From Batillaria attramentaria (taxonomy: Eukaryota > Mollusca > Gastropoda > Batillariidae), in the NCBI GenBank assembly GCA_018292915.2, contig JACVVK020000456.1, positions 1 through 64,000 on the forward strand: 64,000 nt of DNA, written 5' to 3'. A program made the translations under genes and the position numbers. The notes beneath the pieces are model-generated. The model was not told the DNA's origin and ran no database searches. It was given only the letters and a program-made list of their open reading frames with translations. Below are positions 1-9,313 of this stretch, piece by piece (position 1 is the first letter of the stretch; each line of letters begins with the position of its first letter).

Positions 1-423
1 ATGTCAAAAAAAGATGGCTTGTGTACTTATATTCTGGTCAAGAGACTTACAAAGATCGTTGTATAGACTTAAAAGCTGGAAGACGGTTGAGTCACCGGGA
101 ATAAAGCCAGACTGGTTCGAAGTTATCAAGTGGTTGTAATTCAGGTAGCGCAGTAAATGGATCTGTACACATTTTTCCAAAACTTTACCGATGCAGCTTA
201 ACAAGGAGATGGGACGATAGTTTACACACTTTTCCTTACCGCCCTTTTTGTAGACAGGTGTCACATGTGCGATCTTCCACGAGGAAGGAAATTTGCCCTC
301 TTCTAATGATCTATTAAACAAGGCGCTGGTAGGGATGTCTGCAGTCAGCTCCTTCACCACGTCGAGTGTAAATTCAAACTGCGTCTTTTCCTTGTTGTGG
401 GCAATATTGTACTTTAGAAACAT
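1..423 (-). pseudogene. Non-LTR retrotransposon reverse transcriptase fragment
   Basis: An open frame on the minus strand (423 to 4) reads as the N-terminal half of a non-LTR reverse transcriptase. It has the 'FPSSWK' block, a 'TPVYKKGG' block, 'NYRPISLLS' and 'NQSGF', in the order usual for Jockey/CR1-type enzymes. The catalytic YADD box would lie beyond the window start, so the element is cut by the window edge. It abuts the C-terminal end of the piggyBac transposase relic at about 424 and probably inserted into it. Domain recognition is firm; clade assignment is not. Confidence 0.75.
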
Positions 424-1265
424 GGATGAGGTGGGTGAGGGCTCGCTTCCACCATTTCAAAGTTTTTTTTTCTGTTGAAAGCGTAATTATGAAAGATGCT
501 GATCAAATTGGTCAACAGCATTCATGTTTGAATTGTAGTGTTGGACTACATCAGGTTTTCGGACTGGCTGGTTTGTTCTTCTGTCGGTTTTCCCTGTTTC
601 CACCACTTTGCCCTCATGAACGGTGCTCAGCAAGTACAAATCCTTCTTGTCCTTGTACTTTACACAGAGGACAGTGCCGCCTGAATCCAGCTGTTCATGT
701 CGGCTGGCCATTTCACCTTTCTTCAAAGATGTCCCCTTCAGATCATCAGGAATATGACGCCTGTTCGACCTGAGAGTACCAACAGCATCTATCCCCTTGC
801 TCTGGAGCTCCTCACACAAATCCACACTTGAAAAAAAAACTGTCCATGTACACCGTGTGCCCAAGACCTTGAAAATCAGTCAGCAACTCTCTCACAACGT
901 TGCCTCCGTGGTCTTTCTCCACGTGGTCTCCCTGCTTTCCTGAGTAGATTTTCAGGCGACTGATGTACCCTGAACCTGACTCACAAGCAAAGTACATTTT
1001 GATGCCATACTTCACTGGCTTGGAGGGAATGTATTGTTTGAATCCAAGGCGTCCCTTCCAGGGCATGATGGATTCGTCAACAGCAATCTTTTCCTTGGGG
1101 TCATAACACTCCTTGCATGCCTTTGTGAATGCATCGAGGAACGGCCGAATCTTGAAAAGTTTGTCTCTCCCAGGCTGATCTGCTGCAGGTTGGAATGTGT
1201 TGTCAACAACATGAAGAAACTGGAGAATGTCCTCAAACCTACTTCGGCTCATGCACTGGCCAAAG
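424..1265 (-). pseudogene. piggyBac transposase pseudogene, exon 2 distal part (catalytic core)
   Basis: Minus-strand translation gives the DDE core of a piggyBac/PGBD4-like transposase. 'FGQCMSRSRFEDIL' comes first. The three catalytic-Asp contexts follow: 'AVDESIMPWKGR', 'TVYMDSFF' and 'NMNAVDQFDQ'. After them comes a 'KWWKRALTHL' block typical of the family C-terminus. A run of nine T (minus strand) at about 830-838 causes a frameshift: the frame before it ends 'FKCGFV' and the expected 'SSVDLCEEL' continues in another frame. The protein is therefore broken. It continues upstream at 2293-2585 across an L2-like insertion, and exon 1 is at 3000-3216. Confidence 0.85.
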
Positions 1266-2292
1266 ATAAACATTCTGTATCTCACCATGCTTTTGCTGAC
1301 GATTCTCAGTTGTATAAACACACTACTTTTGAACTTCTTCCGGATGCCATCCAGTGCCTTCAGAGGTGCATTTCAGATGCTAAGAGTTGGATGTCTGCAA
1401 ACAAGTTACAGCTAAACGATGACAAGACGGAAGCTTTGATCATAAAGTCTGCTCGAACGTCCAGTCATGGGCCAGTCCCCAAAATACTTACCATCGACAA
1501 CACCAATGTTGAATTTTCATCCTCTGCTAAAAATCTTGGAGTGATTTTTGATGACACTCTGTCCATGAACCAGCAGGTTGTAAACTCTTGTCGTGTTGCC
1601 TACCTAGAACTGCGGCGCATTGCCTCAGTACGCCATTACCTTACCACTGATGCAACTGTCACTCTTGTCTGTGCTTTTGTTCTGTCAAGATTAGACTACT
1701 GCAACTCTTTGTACGCTGGATGTCCAAAATATCTGCTAGACAAGCTACAAAAAGTCCAAAACTCTGCGGCAAGGCTTGTGTTTAGAGTGAGGAGATCCGA
1801 GCATGTCACACCCCTCCTCAGAGAACTGCACTGGCTTCCTGTCAGAGCAAGAATTCAGTATAAAGTGGCCACTATATGCTATAACTGCATCACTGCCTCC
1901 TGTCCCTCATATCTTTCCTCTCTGCTGCAGCTGTACACACCCTCCAGACAACTCCGATCCTCTGCTGACACCCGCATCCTACGCATTCCACAGGTTAAAT
2001 CGAAAACACTAGGTCAGCAAGCATTGCTCTACCACGGTCCAGTCATTTGGAACAGCCTGCCTGCCCATGTTCGCCATGCAGAGTCAACGGACTCTTTTAA
2101 AGTCGCTTTAAAGTCTTATTTCTTCCGGCAATATTATACAGACTAACATCTCTATCATCACTGCTATCATCATTGTCATTTTAGGTTGTCGTGTCAAGAT
2201 ATATCAGAGCTGTGTGTATGTAATAATAATAATAATAATAATAATCGCATTAATACAGGCGCTTTATCCCAAATATTATTATTATTATTAAA
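1266..2292 (+). mobile_element. 5'-truncated L2/CR1-group non-LTR retrotransposon inserted in the piggyBac pseudogene
   Basis: The plus-strand frame starts inside the reverse transcriptase at the catalytic box (AFADDSQLY) and runs open to the stop at 2146. The C-terminal part has 'SRLDYCNSLYAG', 'LHWLPVRARIQYK', 'PSYLSSLL' and 'WNSLPAHVR', the signature of L2/Maui-like elements. It ends in (TAA)n at about 2220-2244, then a short reversed tail with 'AAAGCGCC' between two trinucleotide runs. The insert separates 'ATPFF' from 'GQCMSRSRF' of the transposase. An AAAG at 1262-1265 recurs at about 2290-2293 as a likely short target duplication. Confidence 0.8.
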
Positions 2293-2585
2293 GAAAGGTG
2301 TGGCAATTGCAGGCTCTGTTGACCAGTAGCTCCTCACTTCTGGCTTTACTACCAAACCCATGTTTAGCATCAGTGCAATAAAGACTCTCATCTCCTGAAC
2401 AGTCACAGGCCTCCACGTGACACATACTGAATACTTTGTGAAGGGTCGGGGTGCAGCATCTGCACACTGTTGCGCGTAGCGGTTTGTCTCGTCGACTAGA
2501 AGCTGCAGCACCTCATCGGTGAGAAAGAGTCTGAAGTAGGCCAGTGGTGTTATTCCATCAGCCTGTACTTTTGTCCCAGGGGTAC
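2293..2585 (-). pseudogene. piggyBac transposase pseudogene, exon 2 proximal part
   Basis: Minus-strand translation begins after a consensus acceptor (TTTGCATAG) and reads 'GTPGTKVQADGITPLAYF', then 'ETNRYAQQ' and 'YWSTEPAIATPFF'. This is the start of the piggyBac DDE_Tnp_1_7 domain as in PGBD4-type proteins. The codon split across the intron (G + GT) joins exactly to exon 1, giving 'HAFTG' + 'TPG', as expected in this family. The segment stops at the L2-like insertion. Confidence 0.85.
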
Positions 2586-2645
2586 CTATGCAAACAAACA
2601 AACAAACAAAAATCTGCAGTAAGTATTGAGCATTCTTTCTCATTG

Positions 2646-2649
<4 letters not shown>

Positions 2650-2697
<48 letters not shown>
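2650..2697. repeat. (AC)n microsatellite in the transposase intron
   Basis: About 24 uninterrupted AC dinucleotides lie inside the piggyBac pseudogene intron (2586-2999). Confidence 0.95.
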
Positions 2698-2698
<1 letters not shown>

Positions 2699-2781
2699 CT
2701 AACGTGCTCACTGACATTTTCACTGCCTGTATACTACTCTCATACTGCTACCCCACCCCTCCTCCACACCGGCATACACGA

Positions 2782-2950
2782 GGGTGGGTGGGTGTTTGGG
2801 GGTTTAACGTCCTTTTCCACCACATAGGGTGATATCAAAGACGGGGCAACGATGAAAAAGCCAGCACAAATATTTGGTCCCAGCCGGGATCGAACTCACG
2901 ACCCGAGCATTAGAAGTCCAACGCTCTGCCATTCGACCACCCCGGCTCCC
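2782..2950 (-). mobile_element. SINE-A copy 1 (tRNA-derived, ~170 bp)
   Basis: On the minus strand this reads as a tRNA-like head with an A-box-like 'GGTCGAATGGCAGAGCG' and a B-box-like 'GAGTTCGATCCCGGC'. The anticodon-arm equivalent is CTTCTAA (Arg-TCT-like). A ~90-bp body follows, ending in 'GGACGTTAAACCCCCAAACACCCACCC'-type repeats. The copy is flanked by a perfect 13-bp duplication, CCGGCATACACGA, at 2769-2781 and 2951-2963. It sits in the piggyBac pseudogene intron. Confidence 0.92.
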
Positions 2951-2999
2951 CCGGCATACACGAACACGTGTACCACGACATAATGAATGAAAGACATAC

Positions 3000-3216
3000 C
3001 TGTAAATGCATGTGTTCTGGGAGCAAAAGCGCCATTTTTCCATCTATTTTCTGGTGATTCTGCTATGTGGGAGCTGCCTTGGCTTCTTCCGCGCCGACCA
3101 CGCCCGCCTCTACTTCTTTTTTTGTGCCACGCTTCGTCCCCGTATGCCCGTAGAAGTTGATGGCTGTGGTTCGTCCTACATGCGGCTATCCGCAGCACCC
3201 TATACCGGGCCCTCAT
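3000..3216 (-). pseudogene. piggyBac transposase pseudogene, exon 1
   Basis: The minus-strand frame reads an Arg/Gly-rich stretch ('RGGRGRRGRSQGSS') and ends 'RTHAFTG' at a strong donor, ACAG|GTATGT. The basic low-complexity N-terminus followed by 'FTG/TPG' is usual in PGBD4-like transposases. The 414-bp intron (2586-2999) holds SINE-A and an (AC)n run. The true start codon is uncertain: an ATG at 3216 is in frame but may not be the original. An intron inside the transposase means either an intron-bearing autonomous element or a former host-type gene. Confidence 0.7.
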
Positions 3217-3735
3217 TGGTTGAATCGTTCACGTCCTACTTCCGGCAGTGAGCAGACGACATTTTATGTATCTCGGTTCGCAAGGATATCGGACATACTG
3301 CCTGTATGACGCGAAACACTTAGCTTTCCAGAGGATGCGAATACCTACTTAACTAAAACTATATTGCTTGTGGCAAGTTGCAAAACTGGGTTAAATCCTA
3401 GATCAGCGGCGCAAATTCCCAGTGCCAAATGGACTGAAAATTTTCATGCCAAAAGTGTCCTCATGCATTCCGGAGCACGAATAAAACATGTTTGAGCGAA
3501 AAAATAAAACTTTTTCCCCGACGTTCTTTTAGATTTTTTTCCCCACATCTGCACCCACCTCCATTTGTTTTACACACATCTGCAGCCGTCTCCATCTGTT
3601 TCTGAACCTGCTTCCGTTCATCAATTACTAATTCAAAGCCACTCACTCCTGCTTATGCTTCAGATCCTACTATAACGCCGAAACTGCATGTTTTTGGAAA
3701 TTCTTTGTCGCTTTCACACGGCGCTCTTTGAAGTT
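3217..3735. other. No feature recognised
   Basis: AT-rich sequence with no supported exon, tRNA-like box or repeat shared with the rest of the window. Confidence 0.5.
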
Positions 3736-4300
3736 ATTTCCGAATTCCTCTGTTCTACAACATGTGGAAAGCGGGAATTTCTGTAGTGGGTTTCGTTTTT
3801 GCCACTGATTCACACTCAGAAGCATAATGTGTGTGTGAGTGTGTGTGTGAGTGTGTGTGTGTGTGTGTGTGCGTGCGTGCGTGTGCGTGCGTGCGTGCGT
3901 GCGCGCGCAAGCGCACGTCTTAGGCGAGAGAGAGAGAGAGAGAGTGGGTCTCTTCTCCGATACCAGTAAGCAATCGTCTGTCAGTCAGGTCTGCGGGAAG
4001 CAACTCTGTCAAAGTAACTCTTTATTACAAGAATTCATTCACCCATGCAGAACATCGAATACGCCAAAAAGTTTGTGACGTCAACCAGCTAGGCGAGCTC
4101 ACACGACCTAATGTGTTTGGGGTTTTGCGAGCGCATAGAGGCGCGGAAAGGGTTTCCAGTACTTTCTTTATGTCAGCATGCTTGATGTCAGAGAGCTTGC
4201 GTTCGTGTGCTCGCGGGCTGCATACATGACACAACGACTACGACTGTGACTACAGCAGGTCATAGAATGGAAACAACATATTGGGCTGGTGGCCATCTTG
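3736..4300 (+). mobile_element. R1 DNA element, copy 1 (right part)
   Basis: Matches the right third of the full-length R1 at 50268-52053. It runs from 'TATTTCCGAATTCCTCTG' through a (GT)n(GC)n(GA)n core to the terminal block with 'GGAAACAACATATTGGGC' and 'GGTGGCCATCTTG'. No coding sequence is visible. The internal dinucleotide block (about 3826-3945) recurs at the same place in every R1 copy, so it belongs to the element. The left end is missing. Confidence 0.75.
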
Positions 4301-4324
4301 TCTTTTCTTCTTTCTTTTTGTAAC

Positions 4325-4663
4325 TTGAGTAGGAGATTGTCCGACCCCGTACTTCCAGCAGTAACAACTTATCACTTATAGTGAACTGAATATCACTGTT
4401 ACAAATGTCTGAAATATTAGGGAAAATGTTTGCTTATCTTCTTGGTGTTTCCATGGTTGAAACAAAACAAAAACACGTAGTATTGCAAATAGCTGTCTCC
4501 TAAAACAATCTTTCAAGAGAGACAAGTCTCAAAGGACTTTCAGCATCTTCTGTAGCCTCCCTAGCATTGATAATGAGGATTTGCAGTAGCGTGGAAGGCA
4601 AAGATGGATACGGCTGATGTTTACATGTACGATCCCATATATGGGATCGTGGTGGCGAATGGG
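4325..4663 (-). mobile_element. P5: left-end fragment of the TTAA (piggyBac-like) family, reversed
   Basis: Reverse complement of the left end of P1/P2 (36494 and 49804 onward). It ends in a 16-bp palindrome, GATCCCATATATGGGATC (4631 onward), then 'GTGGTGGCGAATGGG' and TTAA at 4664-4667. It shares the 'GGAAGGCAAAGATGGATACG' and 'GAGACAAGTCTC' tracts with P1. The inner part of the element is absent. Confidence 0.8.
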
Positions 4664-4667
4664 TTAA

Positions 4668-4791
4668 CAGGCCCTTTCACTATTTGACGGTGGCCGTGTA
4701 TAGAGATGAATAACGCCAGCTACCAACTCAGCCGAACACAAATAAAGAAAACCCTCCTGCGTTGGGTACAAACGGTTGAAAAGAATGCTGA

Positions 4792-4842
<51 letters not shown>

Positions 4843-5140
4843 CTCTCTCTCTCTCTCTCTCTCTCAACACCCGTCTCCCTTCACTCTACGTACATTCCGA
4901 CGTTCTGTGTAGGTTTTTCCGCGCGCGCGCACTCTCTCTCTGTGTCTCTTCCCCCCCCCCCCCCCCCCCCCCCCCGCCCCGCTGAACACCCGCCCGTCTT
5001 TACTCTACCCATCTGACGTACATCCCGACCTACTGTCTAGGTTTTTCCGCGCGCCACACACACACTCCCCGCTCAACACACGTCCCCAACCATTCAGACG
5101 CACATCCCGACCTGACTGTATAGGGGTTTTTTTTCCACAA
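4668..5140. repeat. R2 dispersed repeat, copy 1
   Basis: Begins 'GGCCCTTTCACTATTTGACG' and matches 31434-31800. It contains (CA)n(CT)n at about 4795-4866, a poly-C run at about 4950-4974, and about three tandem copies of a ~75-120-bp unit (CACCCGTCTCCC ... GACGTACATCCCGAC ... AGGTTTTTCCGCGCG). No ORF or tRNA-like promoter is visible; its class is unknown. Confidence 0.7.
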
Positions 5141-6072
5141 CGAAGGGACACATTTGCCCGCTGTGTAACAGCGTCTGGGTAGCATAGGTTTTGAGATGTC
5201 CGTGTCTGAAAGTGCAAACTGTGCGACAAGATGGAGCTCATTGTGGAAGTTATGTTTGTGATTTGTTTCTTTGTGTCACGAGAACTGAATGCTAAGTTGA
5301 GCAGAAAGTTCTGTGAAATTTTTACTCAATCTGTCTCCTTCAAATTAAACTTACATATCGGTAGAATTTACGTAATGCACACAGCCAGGTGTGTTTCATA
5401 GTTGGTGTTTTTTAAATTGGAAATGTGGTTTCAGTTTAGAGATATATTCTGTCCATATTAAAATGATATGCTGTTTACCACAAACACCACCACCAACAAC
5501 AACAACAACAACAAACCCTGTGTTCGTCAGACTTCATGTAGGGCACACAACCAGAAACGATCGAGTTTTCGCACGTTTTTGGATTACAGATTTGGTTTGA
5601 GGTTAGAGATGTATTCTATTCACAACGGAATGTTGTTTACCACACAATCAAGAACTCAAAAGTTTCCCTGTCTTGGCTATCATAATGATGTTGATGGGTG
5701 GGTGGGTGTTTTGGCCATCTCTGATTACGAAAAGGGCGTCACTATACATAGTTTTGGCCTGTCAGATGATCGTTTGGGGAGGGGGGAAGGGGGGGGGGGG
5801 GGTGGCGTCCTTTCTTCCACCACGTACGAGTTATGAAGTCGGTGTTGTTACTGTTGTAATGTTGTTGTGGTGGTTGTGGTTGTTATTGTCTTTGTCGTTG
5901 CTGTCGTTGTTGTTGTAGTGGTGTCGTCGCTGTCTTTGTTGTCGTCGTTGTCGCCAATGTTGTCGTCGTAGTTGTCCTTGTCGTCGTCGTCGTTGTTGTC
6001 ATTGTCGCTGCCGTTGTTGTTGCGTTGTAGAACATATCCTTTCTACTTTAAATACAGTTGGCCTCATTTCAG
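5141..6072. repeat. Unique and low-complexity sequence with (GTT/GTC)n tract
   Basis: Contains (CAA)n at about 5497-5514, a G-run at about 5780-5801, and a long imperfect GTT/GTC/GTG trinucleotide tract at about 5838-6027. I see no supported gene. Confidence 0.6.
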
Positions 6073-6320
6073 CGACACGGTTCCCAGACTGCACAACGAA
6101 GGGCACTTTGCAAGTGGACGTGACGTCATCAGGTGTCGTCATCGCGTGTGACCAAATCAGCAACCAGCACACGGTCTCGTGGACTGTAGAGACCGCGCTA
6201 TCTAGATCTGTTACCTTGGGCTCTTGCACGCCAGATGTACATCTGTGGATGACAATTACCCCTTGTCCCGAAGTGTCAAAAGTACGAATGACAGCGTCAG
6301 TGAAGCTGGAATTACACAGC
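6073..6320 (+). CDS. Candidate exon with Ig-like extracellular domain
   Basis: An acceptor-like 'CCTCATTTCAG' precedes a frame reading 'FPDC', 'GVVIACDQISNQHTVSWTVE', 'VTLGSCTPD' and 'ITPCPE'. The Cys-x(n)-Trp-x(n)-Cys spacing and beta-strand-like pattern resemble an Ig-like domain of a secreted or receptor protein. The open frame runs on into what looks like the 5' UTR of the RTE element, so the natural exon end is lost or hidden; I find no clear donor. No partner exons are recognisable in the window. A chance open frame is possible. Confidence 0.35.
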
Positions 6321-6329
6321 TCTCTGACA

Positions 6330-8955
6330 GCATCGACCCCATCGATGAGTGCATCCTTGCCGTTGGAGATGGGGCTTGCGTGTCTCCATGACCCCGAGAG
6401 CTATGCCGGCGGGAGATTCGTCTCCTGGTAGGGCCACCCATGCTGGACAGGTCGAAGGGTAGAGGCCAGACGAAGCGCACTCACTGGTCCTCCAGGTTGG
6501 GGGTTTGAGTAGGGCTAACAGCCCAACTCTTTAAAAAAGAACACGTTACAGAAACTTCAACCACAGATCTACAACGCAACTTGGTCCAGGAAGAGTCCTC
6601 TCCAGTAGAGCGCATGACGCGAGCTGGTGAAAGCCCTCGGGAAGCCAGTGCGCCGACTACTCTTCTGACGGCCAAGACCAAAGCCAGGATAGGGACCTGG
6701 AACATCCGAACCCTATATGAAACAGGAAAGACAGCACAAGTGAGTCAAGAAATGCATAGATACAATCTGAAGCTGCTCGGCCTATGCGAGACAAGATGGA
6801 CAGGAACAGGACGCACACGACTCACCTCCGGAGACACCATCCTCTACTCTGGACACGAAGACGGCCAGCCACACATGCACGGAGTAGCGTTGCTGATGAC
6901 ACCTGAGGCAACACAAGCACTACTGTCCTGGGAACCAGTGTCACCAAGGATCCTGAGCGCCAGATTCAACTCTAAGGGCAGGAAAGTCACCATCCTCCAG
7001 TGCTACGCCCCCACCAACGTGGCGGACGAGGAAGAAAAGGAGAACTTTTACGAGCAGCTCCAAGCCGTCCTCGACAAAGCACCGAGAAGAGACCTGAAGA
7101 TCCTCATGGGAGACCTCAACGCCAGAACTGAAAACCAGATCGACCACATCACCATCGGCAGGAAGTGGCGAAGAAGCTTGCTGGACGTCCGAGCAAAGCG
7201 GGGAGCTGATGCAGCCTCAGACCATCACCTCGTCATTGCAGCGATCAAGATCAAGCTGAAGGCCTACAGAGACCAGGCGGACAGACCATCCCACAAGTAC
7301 AACGTGCACAGTCTGAAGGAGAGCGTCAAGACCAACGCCTTCAGATGTGAGCTGAGGAACAGATTCAGCGCTCTCGACACACTACCTGAAGAGACAATCG
7401 AGGAGCACTGGCATGACCTGCGAGAAACCTGGACAGCAACATGCAGGGAAGTGCTGGGAAAGAAGACGAGACAACACAAAGAGTGGCTTACATTTGACAC
7501 CTGGGACCTCATCACAGAGAGGAAACGCCTGAAAGACCTGATCAACCACACTGACGACCAAGACCACAAGCGCGACCTGCAGGCTCAATACTGGGACGCC
7601 AACCGGCAGGCCAAGAGGAGCGCAAGGAACGACAAGAGGAACTTTATCAACGACCTCACAGAAGAAGCAGAAACAGCAGCAGGACAACGGAACATGAAAC
7701 GGCTCTACGAAATAACAAGGACACTCTCTGGGAAAAATAACAACCCCACCAGACCAGTCAAAGACAAGAACGGACAAATCATCACCAAAGAGAAAGACCA
7801 AAGGACAAGGTGGGCTGAACACTTTAAGGAAACGCTCAACAGGCCTCCACCACCAGTCCCACCAGACATACCACCGGCAGCCCAGCTACTCGACATCAGC
7901 ACCAACCCCCCTACCAAGACAGAGATCATCAAAGCCATCAAGTCCCTCAAGTCTGGCAAAGCAGCAGGCCCCGACTGCATACCACCAGAAGCCCTCAAGG
8001 CCGACATCCAGACCTCCACCGACATGCTGCACCCGCTCCTGAGGAAGATCTGGGAGAGCGAGAGCGTGCCACAAGACTGGAAGAAGGGACACCTGGTAAA
8101 GCTGCCAAAGAAAGGGGACCTCTCATCCTGTAGCAACTGGCGAGGCATCATGCTCCTGTCCATACCAGGGAAGGTTCTCACCAGGATCATCCTGGAGAGG
8201 CTGAAGACCGCGCTGGACAAGACACTCCGGGAGGAACAGGCAGGATTCCGCAACGACCGATCCTGCACTGATCACATAGCCACGATGAGGATCATCATCG
8301 AGCAGTCCCTGGAGTGGCAGACCCCCCTGTACAGCACCTTCGTTGACTTCCAGAAGGCGTTCGACAGTGTTGACAGGGAGGTCATCTGGAAGCTGATGTC
8401 TCACTACGGTTTTCCACCAAAGTTTGTCAGCATCATCCGACAGCTGTACGAAGATGCCACCTGCCAGGTAATCCACAACGGGAAACTGACAGAGCCATTC
8501 ACAGTACGGACCGGCGTTCGTCAAGGCTGCATCCTCTCACCCACAATCTTCCTGATGGTGGTCGACTGGGTCATGAGGCAAGCCACCGACAGCAAGAGGA
8601 CAGGGATCCAGTGGACCTTCAGCAAACAGCTCGAGGACCTGGATTTCGCGGACGATATCGCCCTCCTCTCCCACAAACAACAAGATGCGCAGGAGAAGCT
8701 GAACAGAGTCGCCGAAGAAGCTGAGAAGACCGGCCTCAAGATCAACATCAGCAAGACCGAAGTCATGAGAGTCAACCACAAACAGCACGACCCCATCCAG
8801 CTGCACCAGGAAGACATCAAAGAGGTGGACAAGTTCATCTACCTCAGCAGCGTTGTCAGCAAGGATGGAGGAACGGACGAGGACATCAAGAGCCGCACCA
8901 ACAAAGCCAGACATGCCTTTCGCACTCTGCTCCCCATCTGGAGATCCACAGCCTT
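6330..8955 (+). mobile_element. RTE-clade non-LTR retrotransposon, 3' end missing
   Basis: A GC-rich leader (including 'GCCGGCGGGAGATTCGTC' and 'CCTCCAGGTTGGGGGTTTGA') precedes one large ORF with endonuclease and reverse transcriptase. The coding part is cut at about 8952, where R1 (reversed) begins, so the RTE C-terminus and tail are lost. R1 also lacks its own terminal ~90 bp here, so the junction looks like a deletion or rearrangement and not a clean insertion. The 5' boundary is approximate. Confidence 0.8.
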
Positions 8956-8995
8956 ATGTATGCAGCCCGCGCGCACACGAACGCAAGCTCTCTGA
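6581..8995 (+). CDS. RTE ORF: endonuclease (shortened) plus reverse transcriptase
   Basis: 804 codons, open throughout. The APE-type endonuclease has 'GTWNIRTLYETGK', 'GLCETRWTG', 'HGVALLM', 'CYAPTN' and 'LMGDLNAR'. It then jumps directly to 'TENQIDHITIGRKW' and 'SDHHLV'. In this family about 60-70 residues, including the 'TWVSPDG' block, normally lie between 'GDLNA' and 'NQIDHI', so an in-frame internal deletion is likely. Reverse transcriptase blocks follow: 'LKSGKAAGPDCIPPE', 'NWRGIMLLS', 'EQAGFR', 'VDFQKAFDSVDR', 'GVRQGCILSP' and the catalytic 'LDFADDIALL'. The last ~15 codons ('ALCMQPARTRTQAL') come from R1. Nuclease activity is doubtful; RT residues look intact. Confidence 0.85.
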   Translation: MVQEESSPVERMTRAGESPREASAPTTLLTAKTKARIGTWNIRTLYETGKTAQVSQEMHRYNLKLLGLCETRWTGTGRTRLTSGDTILYSGHEDGQPHMHGVALLMTPEATQALLSWEPVSPRILSARFNSKGRKVTILQCYAPTNVADEEEKENFYEQLQAVLDKAPRRDLKILMGDLNARTENQIDHITIGRKWRRSLLDVRAKRGADAASDHHLVIAAIKIKLKAYRDQADRPSHKYNVHSLKESVKTNAFRCELRNRFSALDTLPEETIEEHWHDLRETWTATCREVLGKKTRQHKEWLTFDTWDLITERKRLKDLINHTDDQDHKRDLQAQYWDANRQAKRSARNDKRNFINDLTEEAETAAGQRNMKRLYEITRTLSGKNNNPTRPVKDKNGQIITKEKDQRTRWAEHFKETLNRPPPPVPPDIPPAAQLLDISTNPPTKTEIIKAIKSLKSGKAAGPDCIPPEALKADIQTSTDMLHPLLRKIWESESVPQDWKKGHLVKLPKKGDLSSCSNWRGIMLLSIPGKVLTRIILERLKTALDKTLREEQAGFRNDRSCTDHIATMRIIIEQSLEWQTPLYSTFVDFQKAFDSVDREVIWKLMSHYGFPPKFVSIIRQLYEDATCQVIHNGKLTEPFTVRTGVRQGCILSPTIFLMVVDWVMRQATDSKRTGIQWTFSKQLEDLDFADDIALLSHKQQDAQEKLNRVAEEAEKTGLKINISKTEVMRVNHKQHDPIQLHQEDIKEVDKFIYLSSVVSKDGGTDEDIKSRTNKARHAFRTLLPIWRSTALCMQPARTRTQAL

Positions 8996-9281
8996 CATCA
9001 AGCATGCTGACATAAAGAAAGTACTGGAAACCCTTTTCGCGCCTCTATGCGCTCGCAAAACCCCAAACACACGAGGTCGTGTGAGCTCGCCTAGCTGGTT
9101 GACGTCACACTTTTTGGCGTATGCGAGGTTCTGCATGGGTGAATGAATTCTTGTAATAAAGAGTTACTTTGACAGAGTTACTTCCCGCAGACCTGACTGA
9201 CGATTGCTTACTGGTATCGGAGAAGAGACCCACTCTCTCTCTCTCTCTCTCGCCTAAGACGTGCGCTTGCGCGCGCACGCA

Positions 9282-9313
<32 letters not shown>

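Noticed and set aside
2194..2694. Open frames of poly Cys-Val or His-Thr (here and at about 4664, 10787, 19322, 60293, 60565, 63311)
   Set aside because: These are translations of (AC)n/(GT)n microsatellites, not proteins; only flanking segments with family motifs were kept.
5399..5600. Duplicated exon pair around 5400-5660
   Set aside because: Two similar ~120-bp stretches ('GGTTTGAGGTTAGAGATGTATTC' type) look like a decayed tandem duplication, with no coding or splice signal.
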